The notes beneath the pieces were generated by a model that ran no database searches, was not told the origin of the DNA, and was given only the letters and a program-made list of their open reading frames with translations. A DNA stretch of 41,947 bases from positions 1 through 41,947 of the forward strand of contig JAIESI010000052.1 of the NCBI GenBank assembly GCA_019746135.1, written 5' to 3'. Positions within the stretch are counted from its first letter, which is position 1; each line of letters starts with the position of its first letter. The position numbers were made by a program, and so were the translations under genes. Below, piece by piece: positions 7,939 to 15,645 of the stretch. Source of the DNA: Xanthobacteraceae bacterium (GTDB lineage Bacteria > Pseudomonadota > Alphaproteobacteria > Rhizobiales > Xanthobacteraceae).

Positions 7939-8922
7939 ATGCGGCGACGGGGCTGCGGAATTGCGTTCGTTCTGTTTCTGGCGGCCGTGGCGGCCGCGGT
8001 TTCCCCTGACAATCAGGCGCAGGCGCAAGGCGGCTATCCGAACAAGCCGGTGCGGATCATCGTCGGCTATGCCGCAGGCGGCGGCACCGACGTGGTCGCC
8101 CGCGTGATCGGCGAAAAGCTTGCCGAGCGGCTCGGCCAGCCGGTGGTGGTCGAGAACAAGCCGGGCGGCGGCGCGCGCATCGCGGTCGACTACGTCGCGA
8201 CCCAGCCGGCCGACGGCTACACCATCCTGATCGGCGGCGGCAGCGAGCTCAGCATCAGCCCGCTGATCTACAAGACCAACTATTCGCCGCTGACGAGCTT
8301 CGTGCCGCTCACCATCGCGATCGAGATGCCGCTCATTCTCGTTGCGCCGCCGGATCATCCGGCCAAGACCGCAACCGAGCTTGCCGCCTGGGCCAAAGCC
8401 AATCCCGGGAAATCGAACTACGCCACCACCGCGCCGGGCTTCACGCTGCCGGCCGAGCTGTTCAAGCTGCAGACCGGCGCGCCGGGCGTTGCGATCTACT
8501 ACAAGAGCGCGGCCGAGGGCGCGATCGCGCTGATGAACGGCGCGGCATCGTGGGCGACGTTTACGCCGCCCGGCATCGTCAACCTGGTGAAGGACGGCAA
8601 GCTCCGTGCGCTCGCGGTCACCACCGCTGCGCGCTCGCCCGACCTGCCCGACACGCCGTCGATGAAGGAGCTCGGTCTCGACATCAACATCGCCAACTGG
8701 AACGGATTTTTCCTGCCGGCGGGGACGCCGCGGCCGATCGCCGAACGGCTAACCAGCGAGATGCGGGAGATCGTCCTCAACACCGAGGTGAAGGACAAGC
8801 TGCGCGGCATGTTCACCGTGCCGGTCGGCAAGACGCCCGCGGCGACCACGCGGCACATCGAGGCCGAGATGAAGGTCTGGAAAGGCGTGATCGAGAAGGC
8901 GCAGCTCAAGTTCTCGAACTAG
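7939..8922 (+). CDS. Bug/TctC-family periplasmic solute receptor
   Basis: The product is 327 aa from ATG 7939 behind GGAAGG. A signal peptide covers about 1-30 (hydrophobic FVLFLAAVAAAV, cleavage near AQAQGG). The mature start YPNKPVRIIVGYAAGGGTD is the hallmark of Bug receptors, the extracytoplasmic component of tripartite tricarboxylate transporters. ENKPGGGARIAVDYV and DGYTILIG are further family blocks. No tctA/tctB membrane genes are in the window, so it is an orphan receptor here. It closes the cofD-cofC operon and probably binds the carboxylated substrate of that pathway. Confidence 0.93.
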   Translation: MRRRGCGIAFVLFLAAVAAAVSPDNQAQAQGGYPNKPVRIIVGYAAGGGTDVVARVIGEKLAERLGQPVVVENKPGGGARIAVDYVATQPADGYTILIGGGSELSISPLIYKTNYSPLTSFVPLTIAIEMPLILVAPPDHPAKTATELAAWAKANPGKSNYATTAPGFTLPAELFKLQTGAPGVAIYYKSAAEGAIALMNGAASWATFTPPGIVNLVKDGKLRALAVTTAARSPDLPDTPSMKELGLDINIANWNGFFLPAGTPRPIAERLTSEMREIVLNTEVKDKLRGMFTVPVGKTPAATTRHIEAEMKVWKGVIEKAQLKFSN

Positions 8923-8954
8923 CCAGTGCGCTCTCGACGTGCGTTCAAGTCCAC

Positions 8955-9737
8955 CTAGGCCGCGATCAACTCCTTGATGCGAGGCCAATGCTGGAGCCCA
9001 TCACGGCCGGTATCGTCGTAGTCGGTCGGCGGATACTCTGAAATCGCCCGAAAGCTCGGTCGCGCCTTGATCCGGCTGAACCAGTCAGCGACATGCGGGC
9101 GGGTTTCCCACATCGCCGCGAGGCCAAGCCGGTCGATGCGCTCGACATAGGGCGTGATCTCCGCATCGGCCAAGGTGTACATGTCCGACGCGAGCCACTT
9201 CGTCTTGGCCAGCTGCATCTCCATTTCGCCAAAGGTCTTCTCGAACACCTTGATGTGATCGCGGAAGAACGGCGTTTCGATTCCTTTTTCGATCAGCGCC
9301 CGCTGGCGGTCACGCCGGGCCGGATCGGGCATCTTCATCAGGCGCTCCTCGAGACCGGAGCCCACCTGTTTTTTGAGCTGCTGGGCAAACGAGATGGCAA
9401 AGCTCACCGTCGCACAAGCCATGTGCAGGATGTCGTCCGGGAGCTTGCACCAGAGCCGCATCGTCGCACGCTCCACCGGACGCTCGGGCATCAGCGGCGG
9501 GTCCGGAAACACCTCGTCGAGATACGAGCAGATGACGCTGGATTCGACGATGACGTTGCCATCATGCACGAGCACCGGCACGACCCCACGCGGATTCATC
9601 TTCTTGAACTCGGGCGTGAGCTGCTCGCCGCGCGCCAGGCTCAGATGATGGTTCGTCCAGACGACGCTCTTTTCCGAAAGCACGATGCGAACTTTCTGTG
9701 CGCAGACGGAAATGTTGTTGTGATAGAGCTCGACCAT
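8955..9737 (-). CDS. Glutathione S-transferase family protein
   Basis: The product is 260 aa from ATG 9737 behind GGGGAGG. The N-terminal thioredoxin-like domain (about 1-80) holds SVCAQKVRIVLSEK in the active-site region and the glutathione-binding block VVPVLVHDGNVIVESSVI, with its Glu-Ser pair. An all-helical C-terminal domain follows. It lies downstream of the CoA-transferase gene on the same strand and converges on the Bug receptor gene at 8922. Substrate unknown. GST-fold proteins near sulfur oxidation genes can act on persulfides, but nothing in the sequence shows that here. Confidence 0.88.
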   Translation of the reverse strand: MVELYHNNISVCAQKVRIVLSEKSVVWTNHHLSLARGEQLTPEFKKMNPRGVVPVLVHDGNVIVESSVICSYLDEVFPDPPLMPERPVERATMRLWCKLPDDILHMACATVSFAISFAQQLKKQVGSGLEERLMKMPDPARRDRQRALIEKGIETPFFRDHIKVFEKTFGEMEMQLAKTKWLASDMYTLADAEITPYVERIDRLGLAAMWETRPHVADWFSRIKARPSFRAISEYPPTDYDDTGRDGLQHWPRIKELIAA

Positions 9738-9842
9738 CGAAAGCCTCCCCGGGCTGCAGGCTCGTCAAAGTATGGAATGTGCAGAGCCGTCTTCCAAACG
9801 ATCTGGCCCAACCGAACGCCCCGCTCGAGCATGCGCTCTCCC

Positions 9843-11045
9843 CTAGACGGCCTTGTCACAGACCATGACGCCGATCTCGGCTTCGGAATAACCGAGCTCT
9901 TTGAGAAGAGCCGTGGTATCGGCGCCCAAGGCAGGCGGCGGCGAGGCCGGCGCGGGATCGCCGCTGGCCAGACGAAAACCGGAGCGCACGACGCTAACAT
10001 CGGTATCGACGTTCGGCACGTCGTTGAAGGTGCGCAGCAATGCCCGTTCGACGACCTGCGGATGCTCGAGGATCGAAGGCACGTCCAGCACCTCGCCGGC
10101 CGGCACGCCTCGGTCGTTCATCAGCTCGGACCATTCGGCGGCCGGACGGGTCACCAACGCACGTTCGATCTCGGCGTTCAGCGCGAAGCGATGCTTCTTC
10201 CGGTCCTCACGTCCGGCAAAGCGCGGGTCGCGCACCAGCTCGGGCCGGCCGATCAGCTCGCACAGCGTTTCGAACTGCTGCTGCTGGTTGGCGGCAATGT
10301 TGAGAAGCCCCGCGCCGGTGCGAAACGCGCCGGACGGGCTCGCGGTCATGTTCTCGTTGCCGAGCGGCTGCGGGCGGACGCCGGCGATCAGCCAGTTCGA
10401 CACCACCCAGGCCATTGCCACCAGCGTCGACTCCAGCATCGATACGTCGATCAGCTCGCCCTCGCCGCTCCGCTCGCGGCGGAACAGCGCCGCGGCGATC
10501 GCATAGGCCGCGGTGATGCCGCCCATGGTGTCGGCGACGGGATAGCCGACGCGCAGCGGCGCGGACTGCGCGTCGCCGGTGACGCTCATGACGCCCGACA
10601 GGCCCTGGATGATCTGGTCATAGGCCGGGTTGAGCCGCAGCGGTCCGTCCTGGCCGAAACCGGAAATCGCGCAATAGACCAGGTTGGGCTTGGCCGCCTT
10701 GAGCGTGTCGTAGCCCAGGCCCAGCCGGTCCATCACCCCGGGCCGGAAGTTCTCGACCACGACATCGGTCGTCGCGACCAGGCGCAGGAAGGCCTCACGC
10801 GCCTTCGGATGCTTGAGGTTGAGCGTGATCGACCGCTTGCCGGCGTTCTGCGCCAGAAACGACGCGCCCATCAGGCGGCGGTTGAGCTCGGGGTCGGCAC
10901 CGAGCTGGCGCGCCAGGTCGCCGGTGCCCGGCGTCTCGACCTTGATCACCTCGGCGCCGAGCTGCGCGAGCTGATAGCAGCAGAACGGACCCGCCAGCAC
11001 GTTGGTGAGGTCGAGAACCCGGACGCCCGCAAGAAGCCCGGCCAT
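9843..11045 (-). CDS. Class III CoA-transferase (CaiB/BaiF family)
   Basis: The product is 400 aa, starting at ATG 11045, seven bases after the soxR stop. The family start GVRVLDLTNVLAGPFCCYQLA, the block EVIKVETPGTGD, and the catalytic Asp region NPAYDQIIQGLSGVMSVTG are clear. Family members move CoA between acyl-CoA and a free carboxylic acid. It shares the minus-strand unit with soxS and soxR, an unexpected partner for sulfur regulators. Its acid substrate is unknown. Confidence 0.93.
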   Translation of the reverse strand: MAGLLAGVRVLDLTNVLAGPFCCYQLAQLGAEVIKVETPGTGDLARQLGADPELNRRLMGASFLAQNAGKRSITLNLKHPKAREAFLRLVATTDVVVENFRPGVMDRLGLGYDTLKAAKPNLVYCAISGFGQDGPLRLNPAYDQIIQGLSGVMSVTGDAQSAPLRVGYPVADTMGGITAAYAIAAALFRRERSGEGELIDVSMLESTLVAMAWVVSNWLIAGVRPQPLGNENMTASPSGAFRTGAGLLNIAANQQQQFETLCELIGRPELVRDPRFAGREDRKKHRFALNAEIERALVTRPAAEWSELMNDRGVPAGEVLDVPSILEHPQVVERALLRTFNDVPNVDTDVSVVRSGFRLASGDPAPASPPPALGADTTALLKELGYSEAEIGVMVCDKAV

Positions 11046-11052
11046 GCGCAGG

Positions 11053-11454
11053 TCAGCGGGTCTTGCGCGGCTTGCAGAACGCGTCGTGCAGCACGGCGAT
11101 CACGTCGCGCACCTCGCTGCGCGCCAGCGAATAATAGATGCTCTTGCCGTTGCGCCGCGTCTCGACCAGGCCGTCGGCGCGCAGGCGGGCGAGCTGCTGC
11201 GACACGGCGGGTTGGCGCAGGTTGAGCATCTTCTCGATCTCGCCCACCGATTTTTCGCCTTCGATCAGGAAACACAGGATCAGCAGCCGCACCTCGTGCG
11301 ACAGCGCTTTGAGCAGTTCGCTCGCCTGCCGCGCGTTCGCCAGCAGCATGTCGAAATCGAGCGGCGGCGTGGCCGCGACCTTTGCGCCGGAGCTTTTGGG
11401 CGCCGGGCTTTTGGATGCGGAGCGCCGGGCGGCGGATTGAGCCCGAGACTTCAT
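11053..11454 (-). CDS. soxR: ArsR-family persulfide-type repressor SoxR
   Basis: The product is 133 aa from ATG 11454, which overlaps the soxS stop in ATGA. A Lys/Ala/Ser-rich tail (1-30) precedes the winged helix: LLKALSHEVRLLILCFL, then the recognition region LRQPAVSQQLARLRADGLV and wing NGKSIYYSL. The only two cysteines are Cys61 (LILCFL) and Cys127 (HDAFC), 66 apart. This matches the pair and spacing of SqrR/BigR/SoxR persulfide sensors, where oxidation by sulfane sulfur releases the repressor. It probably represses the sox operons of this window. Candidate operators are listed at 12735 and 16672. Confidence 0.9.
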   Translation of the reverse strand: MKSRAQSAARRSASKSPAPKSSGAKVAATPPLDFDMLLANARQASELLKALSHEVRLLILCFLIEGEKSVGEIEKMLNLRQPAVSQQLARLRADGLVETRRNGKSIYYSLARSEVRDVIAVLHDAFCKPRKTR

Positions 11455-11903
11455 CGCGGCCGCTCCGGGATCGGGGTCCCCATCACCGGCGGCTCCGGCG
11501 CGAGACCATCCGCGGGCGTCGCCTGAGCGCGCGGCTGATCGAGGACCGTCAGCAGGCTCGCGAGCCTGACCCAAAAGAACTCGTCGCCAGGATAGCCTTC
11601 GATGCGGCCGATTTCTTTCGCGTTCTCCACCAGCACGAAGGTCGGCGTGTAGCGAACCGGCCCACGCGAAATCGGCAGATCCTTGTCGCGGTCGAGATTG
11701 ACGATCCGCAGCGGGACACGACGGCTGATGTCGGTCTTGGGATAGATCGGCCCGATCTCTCGGTCCCACTTTGCGCACCACGAGCAGCCGTCGCGCCGGT
11801 ACATCACAAGCTCGGCGGCCTGCGCGAAACCCGACAAAACAACGAGAGCCCACAGCGCGGCAAAAGCGCGAAGGATCGGGCGTATGGCGCGCGGCGCTGG
11901 CAT
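11451..11903 (-). CDS. soxS: SoxS-type periplasmic thioredoxin
   Basis: The product is 150 aa from ATG 11903. The N-terminal signal segment (about 8-30, FAALWALVVLSGFAQA) exports it to the periplasm. The thioredoxin-fold active site is Cys40-Ser-Trp-Cys43 (RRDGCSWCAKWD), with the cis-Pro block YTPTFVLV. SoxS of Sox systems reduces the SoxYZ carrier cysteine and needs electrons from a membrane thiol transporter (SoxV/CcdA), which is not in the window. It overlaps soxR by four bases. The C-terminal tail is Pro-rich. Confidence 0.85.
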   Translation of the reverse strand: MPAPRAIRPILRAFAALWALVVLSGFAQAAELVMYRRDGCSWCAKWDREIGPIYPKTDISRRVPLRIVNLDRDKDLPISRGPVRYTPTFVLVENAKEIGRIEGYPGDEFFWVRLASLLTVLDQPRAQATPADGLAPEPPVMGTPIPERPR

Positions 11904-11970
11904 CGGACGAGCCTTTCTATAGCGCATTTTCAGGATGTCCAGGGCGCCCACGACGGCCGGCCGCACGCGG

Positions 11971-12684
11971 CTAGCCGAACCGGAACGCCAGGAGTTGCTC
12001 GAAAGACCGCTGCTCGATCAGCAAGCGGTACAGCCAGGCGCCATCTCGCGCACGGACCGCCGCCGGCACCTGCTGCAGGCTCGCGCGCATCCCGTCGAAC
12101 AGGCGGCGAAACTCCGGCTCCCGGCGCATGTCCTCCGCGGCCTCACTCTCGCAGCGGTCGAGCGCGGCCAGCACCCGGCCCGCGGCATCGACAGCGCGTT
12201 CTCCGGCGCCCGCCGTCGAAAGCTCCGGCGCCCGCCCGCGAAAGCCATCGAGCGGTTCATAGGCAACGCTGATCTCGGCGATGCAGTCGGAAAACATCCG
12301 GATCCGGTTGGCATTGCGCCAGGCGTCGAGCGGCCCGCTTGCGCTTTGGAGGAGACTGCGCGCGCGTTCGAGGTCGCCGTCGTCCGCGGCCTTGAGGCTG
12401 TCGGCGACGGCCGCCGCGCCGCGCGACAGCGCCGATGCAAGCTCCGCGTCGGCGAGCGTTGAAGCCGAAAGCGCCCGGCGGTCGTCCGCGAACCTGTCAC
12501 GCAGCCGCTCGATCTCGACCGCGGCGAGATCGGGATTCTGGGTCCGCAGATAGCCGAGCGCCACGCGGCGGTGCGCCTGAAGATTTTCGATCAGCACGCG
12601 AAGGTCGCCCGGCAGCTCGCTCGCAGCCGCAAGGCTGGGCGGCAACAGCAGCAGGGTTGCAAGCACCGTCACGACAATGTGCAT
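11971..12684 (-). CDS. Predicted periplasmic helical protein of unknown function
   Basis: The product is 237 aa from ATG 12684. A classical signal peptide occupies about 1-22 (VVTVLATLLLLPPSLAAAS). The rest is Ala/Leu/Arg/Glu-rich and looks all-helical, with two cysteines (FSDCIAE and LDRCESE). I recognise no heme, metal or thioredoxin motif. It is divergent from the soxW-like gene across an 82-bp gap that holds the candidate SoxR motif, so it probably belongs to the sulfur-oxidation regulon. It could be a chaperone or substrate-binding helper; that is a guess. Confidence 0.7.
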   Translation of the reverse strand: MHIVVTVLATLLLLPPSLAAASELPGDLRVLIENLQAHRRVALGYLRTQNPDLAAVEIERLRDRFADDRRALSASTLADAELASALSRGAAAVADSLKAADDGDLERARSLLQSASGPLDAWRNANRIRMFSDCIAEISVAYEPLDGFRGRAPELSTAGAGERAVDAAGRVLAALDRCESEAAEDMRREPEFRRLFDGMRASLQQVPAAVRARDGAWLYRLLIEQRSFEQLLAFRFG

Positions 12685-12734
12685 ATTCCGTCCACCCGCG
12701 GCCCCTGTTCCTCGGCGCAGAGCTTCTGATATAC

Positions 12735-12754
12735 ACTTGCACGATTCTGAATAT
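12735..12754. promoter_or_regulatory. Candidate SoxR operator: ACTTGCAC-N5-TGAATAT
   Basis: This 20-bp element lies in the 82-bp divergent region between the unknown periplasmic gene and soxW. The same element with identical spacing recurs at 16672-16691 in the soxA/soxY divergent region (15 of 20 bases identical). It also sits in an inverted repeat CTGATAT (12726-12732) / ATATCAG (12751-12757). The repeat and context suggest a shared repressor site, but binding by SoxR is inference. Confidence 0.45.
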
Positions 12755-12766
12755 CAGGTGTGGTTC

Positions 12767-13339
12767 ATGATTTCGCGCCGCCTTTTGCTCACAGGGTCCG
12801 CTGCGTGCGGACTTGCCGCGCTGCAGGGCGGCCCGGCACGCGCCCAAGCCGTTCTGACCGAGGACGGGATTTACCGCGAGCCGTGGTTCCTCGAAAGCTT
12901 CCTCGAGTTGGCCGACGATCTCGCGGCAGCGAACGAGAAGCGGAAGCGGCTTGCCATCACGTGGGAGCTGCGCGGCTGCCCTTATTGCAAGGAAACGCAT
13001 CTGGTCAATTTCGCCAAGCCGGAGATCACGGACTTCGTCCGGCAGCGCTTCGAGGTCCTGCAACTCAACCTGATCGGCTCGCGCGAGGTCGTCGATTTCG
13101 ACGGCGAGAAGCTGTCCGAGAAGCGGCTGGCGCAGAAATACGACGTCCGCTACACGCCGACCTTCCAGTTTTTCCCGGAAACCACCGAAGGGCTCGCCGG
13201 CAGGAAGCCGCGTGAGCGCGAGGTCGCGCGCGCGCAGGGCTATCTGCAGCCGCCGCATTTTCTGGCGATGTTCCGTTACGTCGCCGAGCGCGCCTATGAG
13301 AAGGGCAGCCTGCGCGATTACCTGAGGGCGAACAGCTGA
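12767..13339 (+). CDS. soxW: SoxW-type exported thioredoxin
   Basis: The product is 190 aa from ATG 12767. An Arg-Arg leader with hydrophobic core (SRRLLLTGSAACGLAAL) ends near residue 27. The redox motif is Cys71-Pro-Tyr-Cys74 in ELRGCPYCKETH, with cis-Pro in YTPTFQFFP. The long helix EPWFLESFLELADDLAAA is typical of SoxW-like proteins found with Sox enzymes, which help keep the SoxY cysteine reduced or resolve by-products. It converges on the qor gene. As with soxS, its usual electron donor SoxV is absent from the window. Confidence 0.85.
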   Translation: MISRRLLLTGSAACGLAALQGGPARAQAVLTEDGIYREPWFLESFLELADDLAAANEKRKRLAITWELRGCPYCKETHLVNFAKPEITDFVRQRFEVLQLNLIGSREVVDFDGEKLSEKRLAQKYDVRYTPTFQFFPETTEGLAGRKPREREVARAQGYLQPPHFLAMFRYVAERAYEKGSLRDYLRANS

Positions 13340-13361
13340 AGGCTGGGCTCGCCCCGTCAGG

Positions 13362-14363
13362 CTACGGCGTGAGCACGACCTTGCCGATCCCTGCCCGCTG
13401 CTCGACGATTTCGTGCGCAACCCGCGCCTCCCCGAGCGGCAGCACCTTGTCGATCAGCACCTTCAACTTGCCTTCGGCGGCCACCTGGAGTGCGAGCCGG
13501 AAATTATCCGGCGTATCGATCGGGTTGCCGAAGATCGTGATCACGTTGAGATAAAGATACTTCACGTCCAGCGGCACGTTGCCGCCGCCGTGACCGCCCG
13601 CCGTGACGAGGCGGCCCTGAAAGCCGAGCGAGGCGAGCGCTTTCGGAAACGTGGCCGGATCGCCGATATTGTCCGCCACCACATTGACCCCGGCCCCGCC
13701 GGTGATGCGCCGCGCTTCGGCCGTCAAATCCTTGTTCCGGTAGTTGATCCCCTCGTCCGCGCCGAGCTCGAGGGCAGCCTTGACACGCGCGTCGCTGCCG
13801 GCCGCCGCGATCACGCGCGCGCCGAGATACTTCCCCGCCTGCACCAGGGCGCTGCCGAGGCCGCCGGCCGCCCCCATGACCAGGACCCACTCGCCGGGTT
13901 TGACCTGGGCGCGATCGCGCAATTGCGTGAAGGCGAGCGGGCCATGCCGCCCGACCACCGCGGCGGTGATAAAATCGAGCTTGTCCGGCACGATCTGCAC
14001 CGTGCTCGCGGGCACCTTCACAAACTCGGCGTAGGTGCCCCAGGTGTCGACACCGAGCAGCCGCGGCGCGCCGCTCGGCTGGCGGCCGACAATCGGGTGA
14101 CAGACGACGCGATCGCCGGCCTTGAGGGTTTTCACATCCGGGGCCACGGCCGTGACCTCGCCGGCGGCATCCGACCCCGGCACATGCGGCAACGGCGGTC
14201 GCCTGGCGTAGGTGCCTGCGCGCAAGGCGACGTCCAGGGTCTGGTTCACGGTCGCGGCGCGGACCTTGATGACGATTTCCCCGGCCTCGGGCGTCGGCTG
14301 CGCAACGTCCTCAAGGTTGAGCACGTTCGGATTGCCGAACTCGCGAATGACGATTGCCTTCAT
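13362..14363 (-). CDS. Zinc-free quinone oxidoreductase-like MDR protein
   Basis: The product is 333 aa from ATG 14363, eight bases after the dsrE-like gene. It is a medium-chain dehydrogenase/reductase: GroES-like N-half with PHVPGSDAAGEV, then the nucleotide-binding motif VMGAAGGLGSALVQ. The structural-zinc cysteine cluster is missing, as in quinone oxidoreductases (QOR/zeta-crystallin group). As last gene of the soxA-soxX-dsrE unit it may be co-expressed with thiosulfate oxidation, but no sulfur role is established for it. Confidence 0.88.
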   Translation of the reverse strand: MKAIVIREFGNPNVLNLEDVAQPTPEAGEIVIKVRAATVNQTLDVALRAGTYARRPPLPHVPGSDAAGEVTAVAPDVKTLKAGDRVVCHPIVGRQPSGAPRLLGVDTWGTYAEFVKVPASTVQIVPDKLDFITAAVVGRHGPLAFTQLRDRAQVKPGEWVLVMGAAGGLGSALVQAGKYLGARVIAAAGSDARVKAALELGADEGINYRNKDLTAEARRITGGAGVNVVADNIGDPATFPKALASLGFQGRLVTAGGHGGGNVPLDVKYLYLNVITIFGNPIDTPDNFRLALQVAAEGKLKVLIDKVLPLGEARVAHEIVEQRAGIGKVVLTP

Positions 14364-14371
14364 AAAACCGA

Positions 14372-14887
14372 CTAACCAACCTTCAGGTAGGCGAAGCCCT
14401 TGGTCTGAAGCTCGGCCACCGCGGCAACGCCGGACGGCACGAACTTCAGGAACTTGTCGTTCTTGGTCTTGGCCTGATCGATGTTGTTGCGCTTGTAGGT
14501 GATCTCACAGAGATAGGCCTCGACGCCGAATTTGGTCAAGCCGGCGAAGCGCTTGTAGAGGTCGGGATCGATCTTGTCATTGGCCCAGGGCGTGCCCGAG
14601 AGATCGTCGAGGAAGAACTTCAGGCCCGCGCCATGCGCCACGAGCACGAGCTTCAGGCGCATCGTGTCGAACTCGTAGGCGCTGAGGTGATTGTTCATGT
14701 TGGTGACGAGCTGCCCGAACCGCTGCGGATCGCCAAAGTCGCAGTGGTAGACGCAGGCCACGTCGGTGTCTTTTTTCATCGAAGCGAGATCGAGCTTGTC
14801 GGGCGCCGCCGCAAGCTTCGTTGCCGTGAGCGTCGCGCCGGAAACCGCTAGCGCTCCGAGAAATCCACGCCGGCTGGTGTTGGACAT
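14372..14887 (-). CDS. Exported DsrE-family protein of the sox operon
   Basis: The product is 171 aa from ATG 14887. A Tat-like leader (SRRGFLGALAVSGATL) sits at 5-20, so the mature protein is probably periplasmic, unlike the cytoplasmic DsrE/TusD proteins. The body has a DsrE/YchN-like pattern: DVACVYHCDFGDPQRF, LVLVAHGAGLKFFLDD, EAYLCEITY. Candidate sulfur-carrying residues are Cys45, Cys49 and Cys127. It lies downstream of soxX, separated by 126 bp with a hairpin. A role in periplasmic sulfane-sulfur handling is a reasonable inference, not shown. Confidence 0.8.
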   Translation of the reverse strand: MSNTSRRGFLGALAVSGATLTATKLAAAPDKLDLASMKKDTDVACVYHCDFGDPQRFGQLVTNMNNHLSAYEFDTMRLKLVLVAHGAGLKFFLDDLSGTPWANDKIDPDLYKRFAGLTKFGVEAYLCEITYKRNNIDQAKTKNDKFLKFVPSGVAAVAELQTKGFAYLKVG

Positions 14888-14974
14888 GGCTTGGCCCCCT
14901 GTGGTGTCGCGGTTCGGGCGCTCGCTCGAATTTGCCAAGCGAACTTCCGAACCAAGCGACACTACCACTATACA

Positions 14975-14994
14975 GGTCCAGAGTCCCCTGGACC
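14975..14994. other. Hairpin between soxX and the dsrE-like gene
   Basis: GGTCCAG and CTGGACC form a perfect 7-bp stem around a 6-base loop (AGTCCC). No T-run follows on the minus strand, so it is more likely an mRNA-processing or attenuation element separating soxAX from the downstream genes than a full terminator. Confidence 0.4.
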
Positions 14995-15013
14995 CGAGGC
15001 GCCAGCGAAGCGA

Positions 15014-15631
15014 TTACTTGTTGACCGGACTGTCGGGGCTCATCACCAGCGCCACGAGGTCCTTGATCTGATCGATGGTGAGAACCTTGTTCAGGCCGAG
15101 CCGCGGCATGTTCGAGCACGGATAGGCGGCATGGGCGTTGTAGATCTTCTCGTACACCGCCTTGGTGTCGGCCTCGCTGAAGTTGCGGTTCTTGCCGTAG
15201 TTCAGAAGCGGCGGGCCGATCGTGCCGTAGCTCACCTCCGCCTTGGTCAACTGATGGCAGGCGTAGCAGTTGCCGCCGTTGGCCTGACGCGGCGGATAGT
15301 CGGTGAAGCGCATGCCATAGCCCGACTGGGCGATCCGCTCGCCCTGTTTCCAGTCGCCGAGGAGTTTGCCGTCGGCCGGATATTCGATGCGGGCCTTTTC
15401 CCGCTTCTGGATCTCGTCGGCGATCGCTTTCGGCGGCAGATTGTGATGCAGCGAGCACTGCTTCATCGTCTCGTCCTGCTCGAAGCGCGGGCGCCAGTCG
15501 GCCGGCGCGGTCGGGAACGCGACGACAACCGCGGCGTCGACCTTGGCGGTGTCGACGGGCGCCGGCTGCTGCGCCTGCGACGGTGCGGCGAGAACAACGG
15601 CTGTGAGAGCAGCGAGGGCAAGTTGTTTCAT
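15014..15631 (-). CDS. soxX: SoxX, c-type cytochrome of the SoxAX complex
   Basis: The product is 205 aa from ATG 15631, with a signal peptide at 1-20. The single heme motif is Cys122-Tyr-Ala-Cys125-His126 (NCYACHQL). The distal Met is probably Met175 in PCSNMPRLG. With SoxA it joins thiosulfate to the SoxY cysteine by oxidative disulfide formation in the periplasm, passing electrons to cytochrome c. Its start is 14 bases from the soxA stop, and soxA is the upstream gene. The heme domain is preceded by about 100 residues, longer than minimal SoxX proteins. Confidence 0.95.
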   Translation of the reverse strand: MKQLALAALTAVVLAAPSQAQQPAPVDTAKVDAAVVVAFPTAPADWRPRFEQDETMKQCSLHHNLPPKAIADEIQKREKARIEYPADGKLLGDWKQGERIAQSGYGMRFTDYPPRQANGGNCYACHQLTKAEVSYGTIGPPLLNYGKNRNFSEADTKAVYEKIYNAHAAYPCSNMPRLGLNKVLTIDQIKDLVALVMSPDSPVNK

Positions 15632-15645
15632 GGTGCGTCCCCCAC

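Noticed and set aside
9093..11225. 710-codon plus-strand open frame
   Set aside because: It is antisense to the GST, CoA-transferase and soxR genes and shows no family motif.
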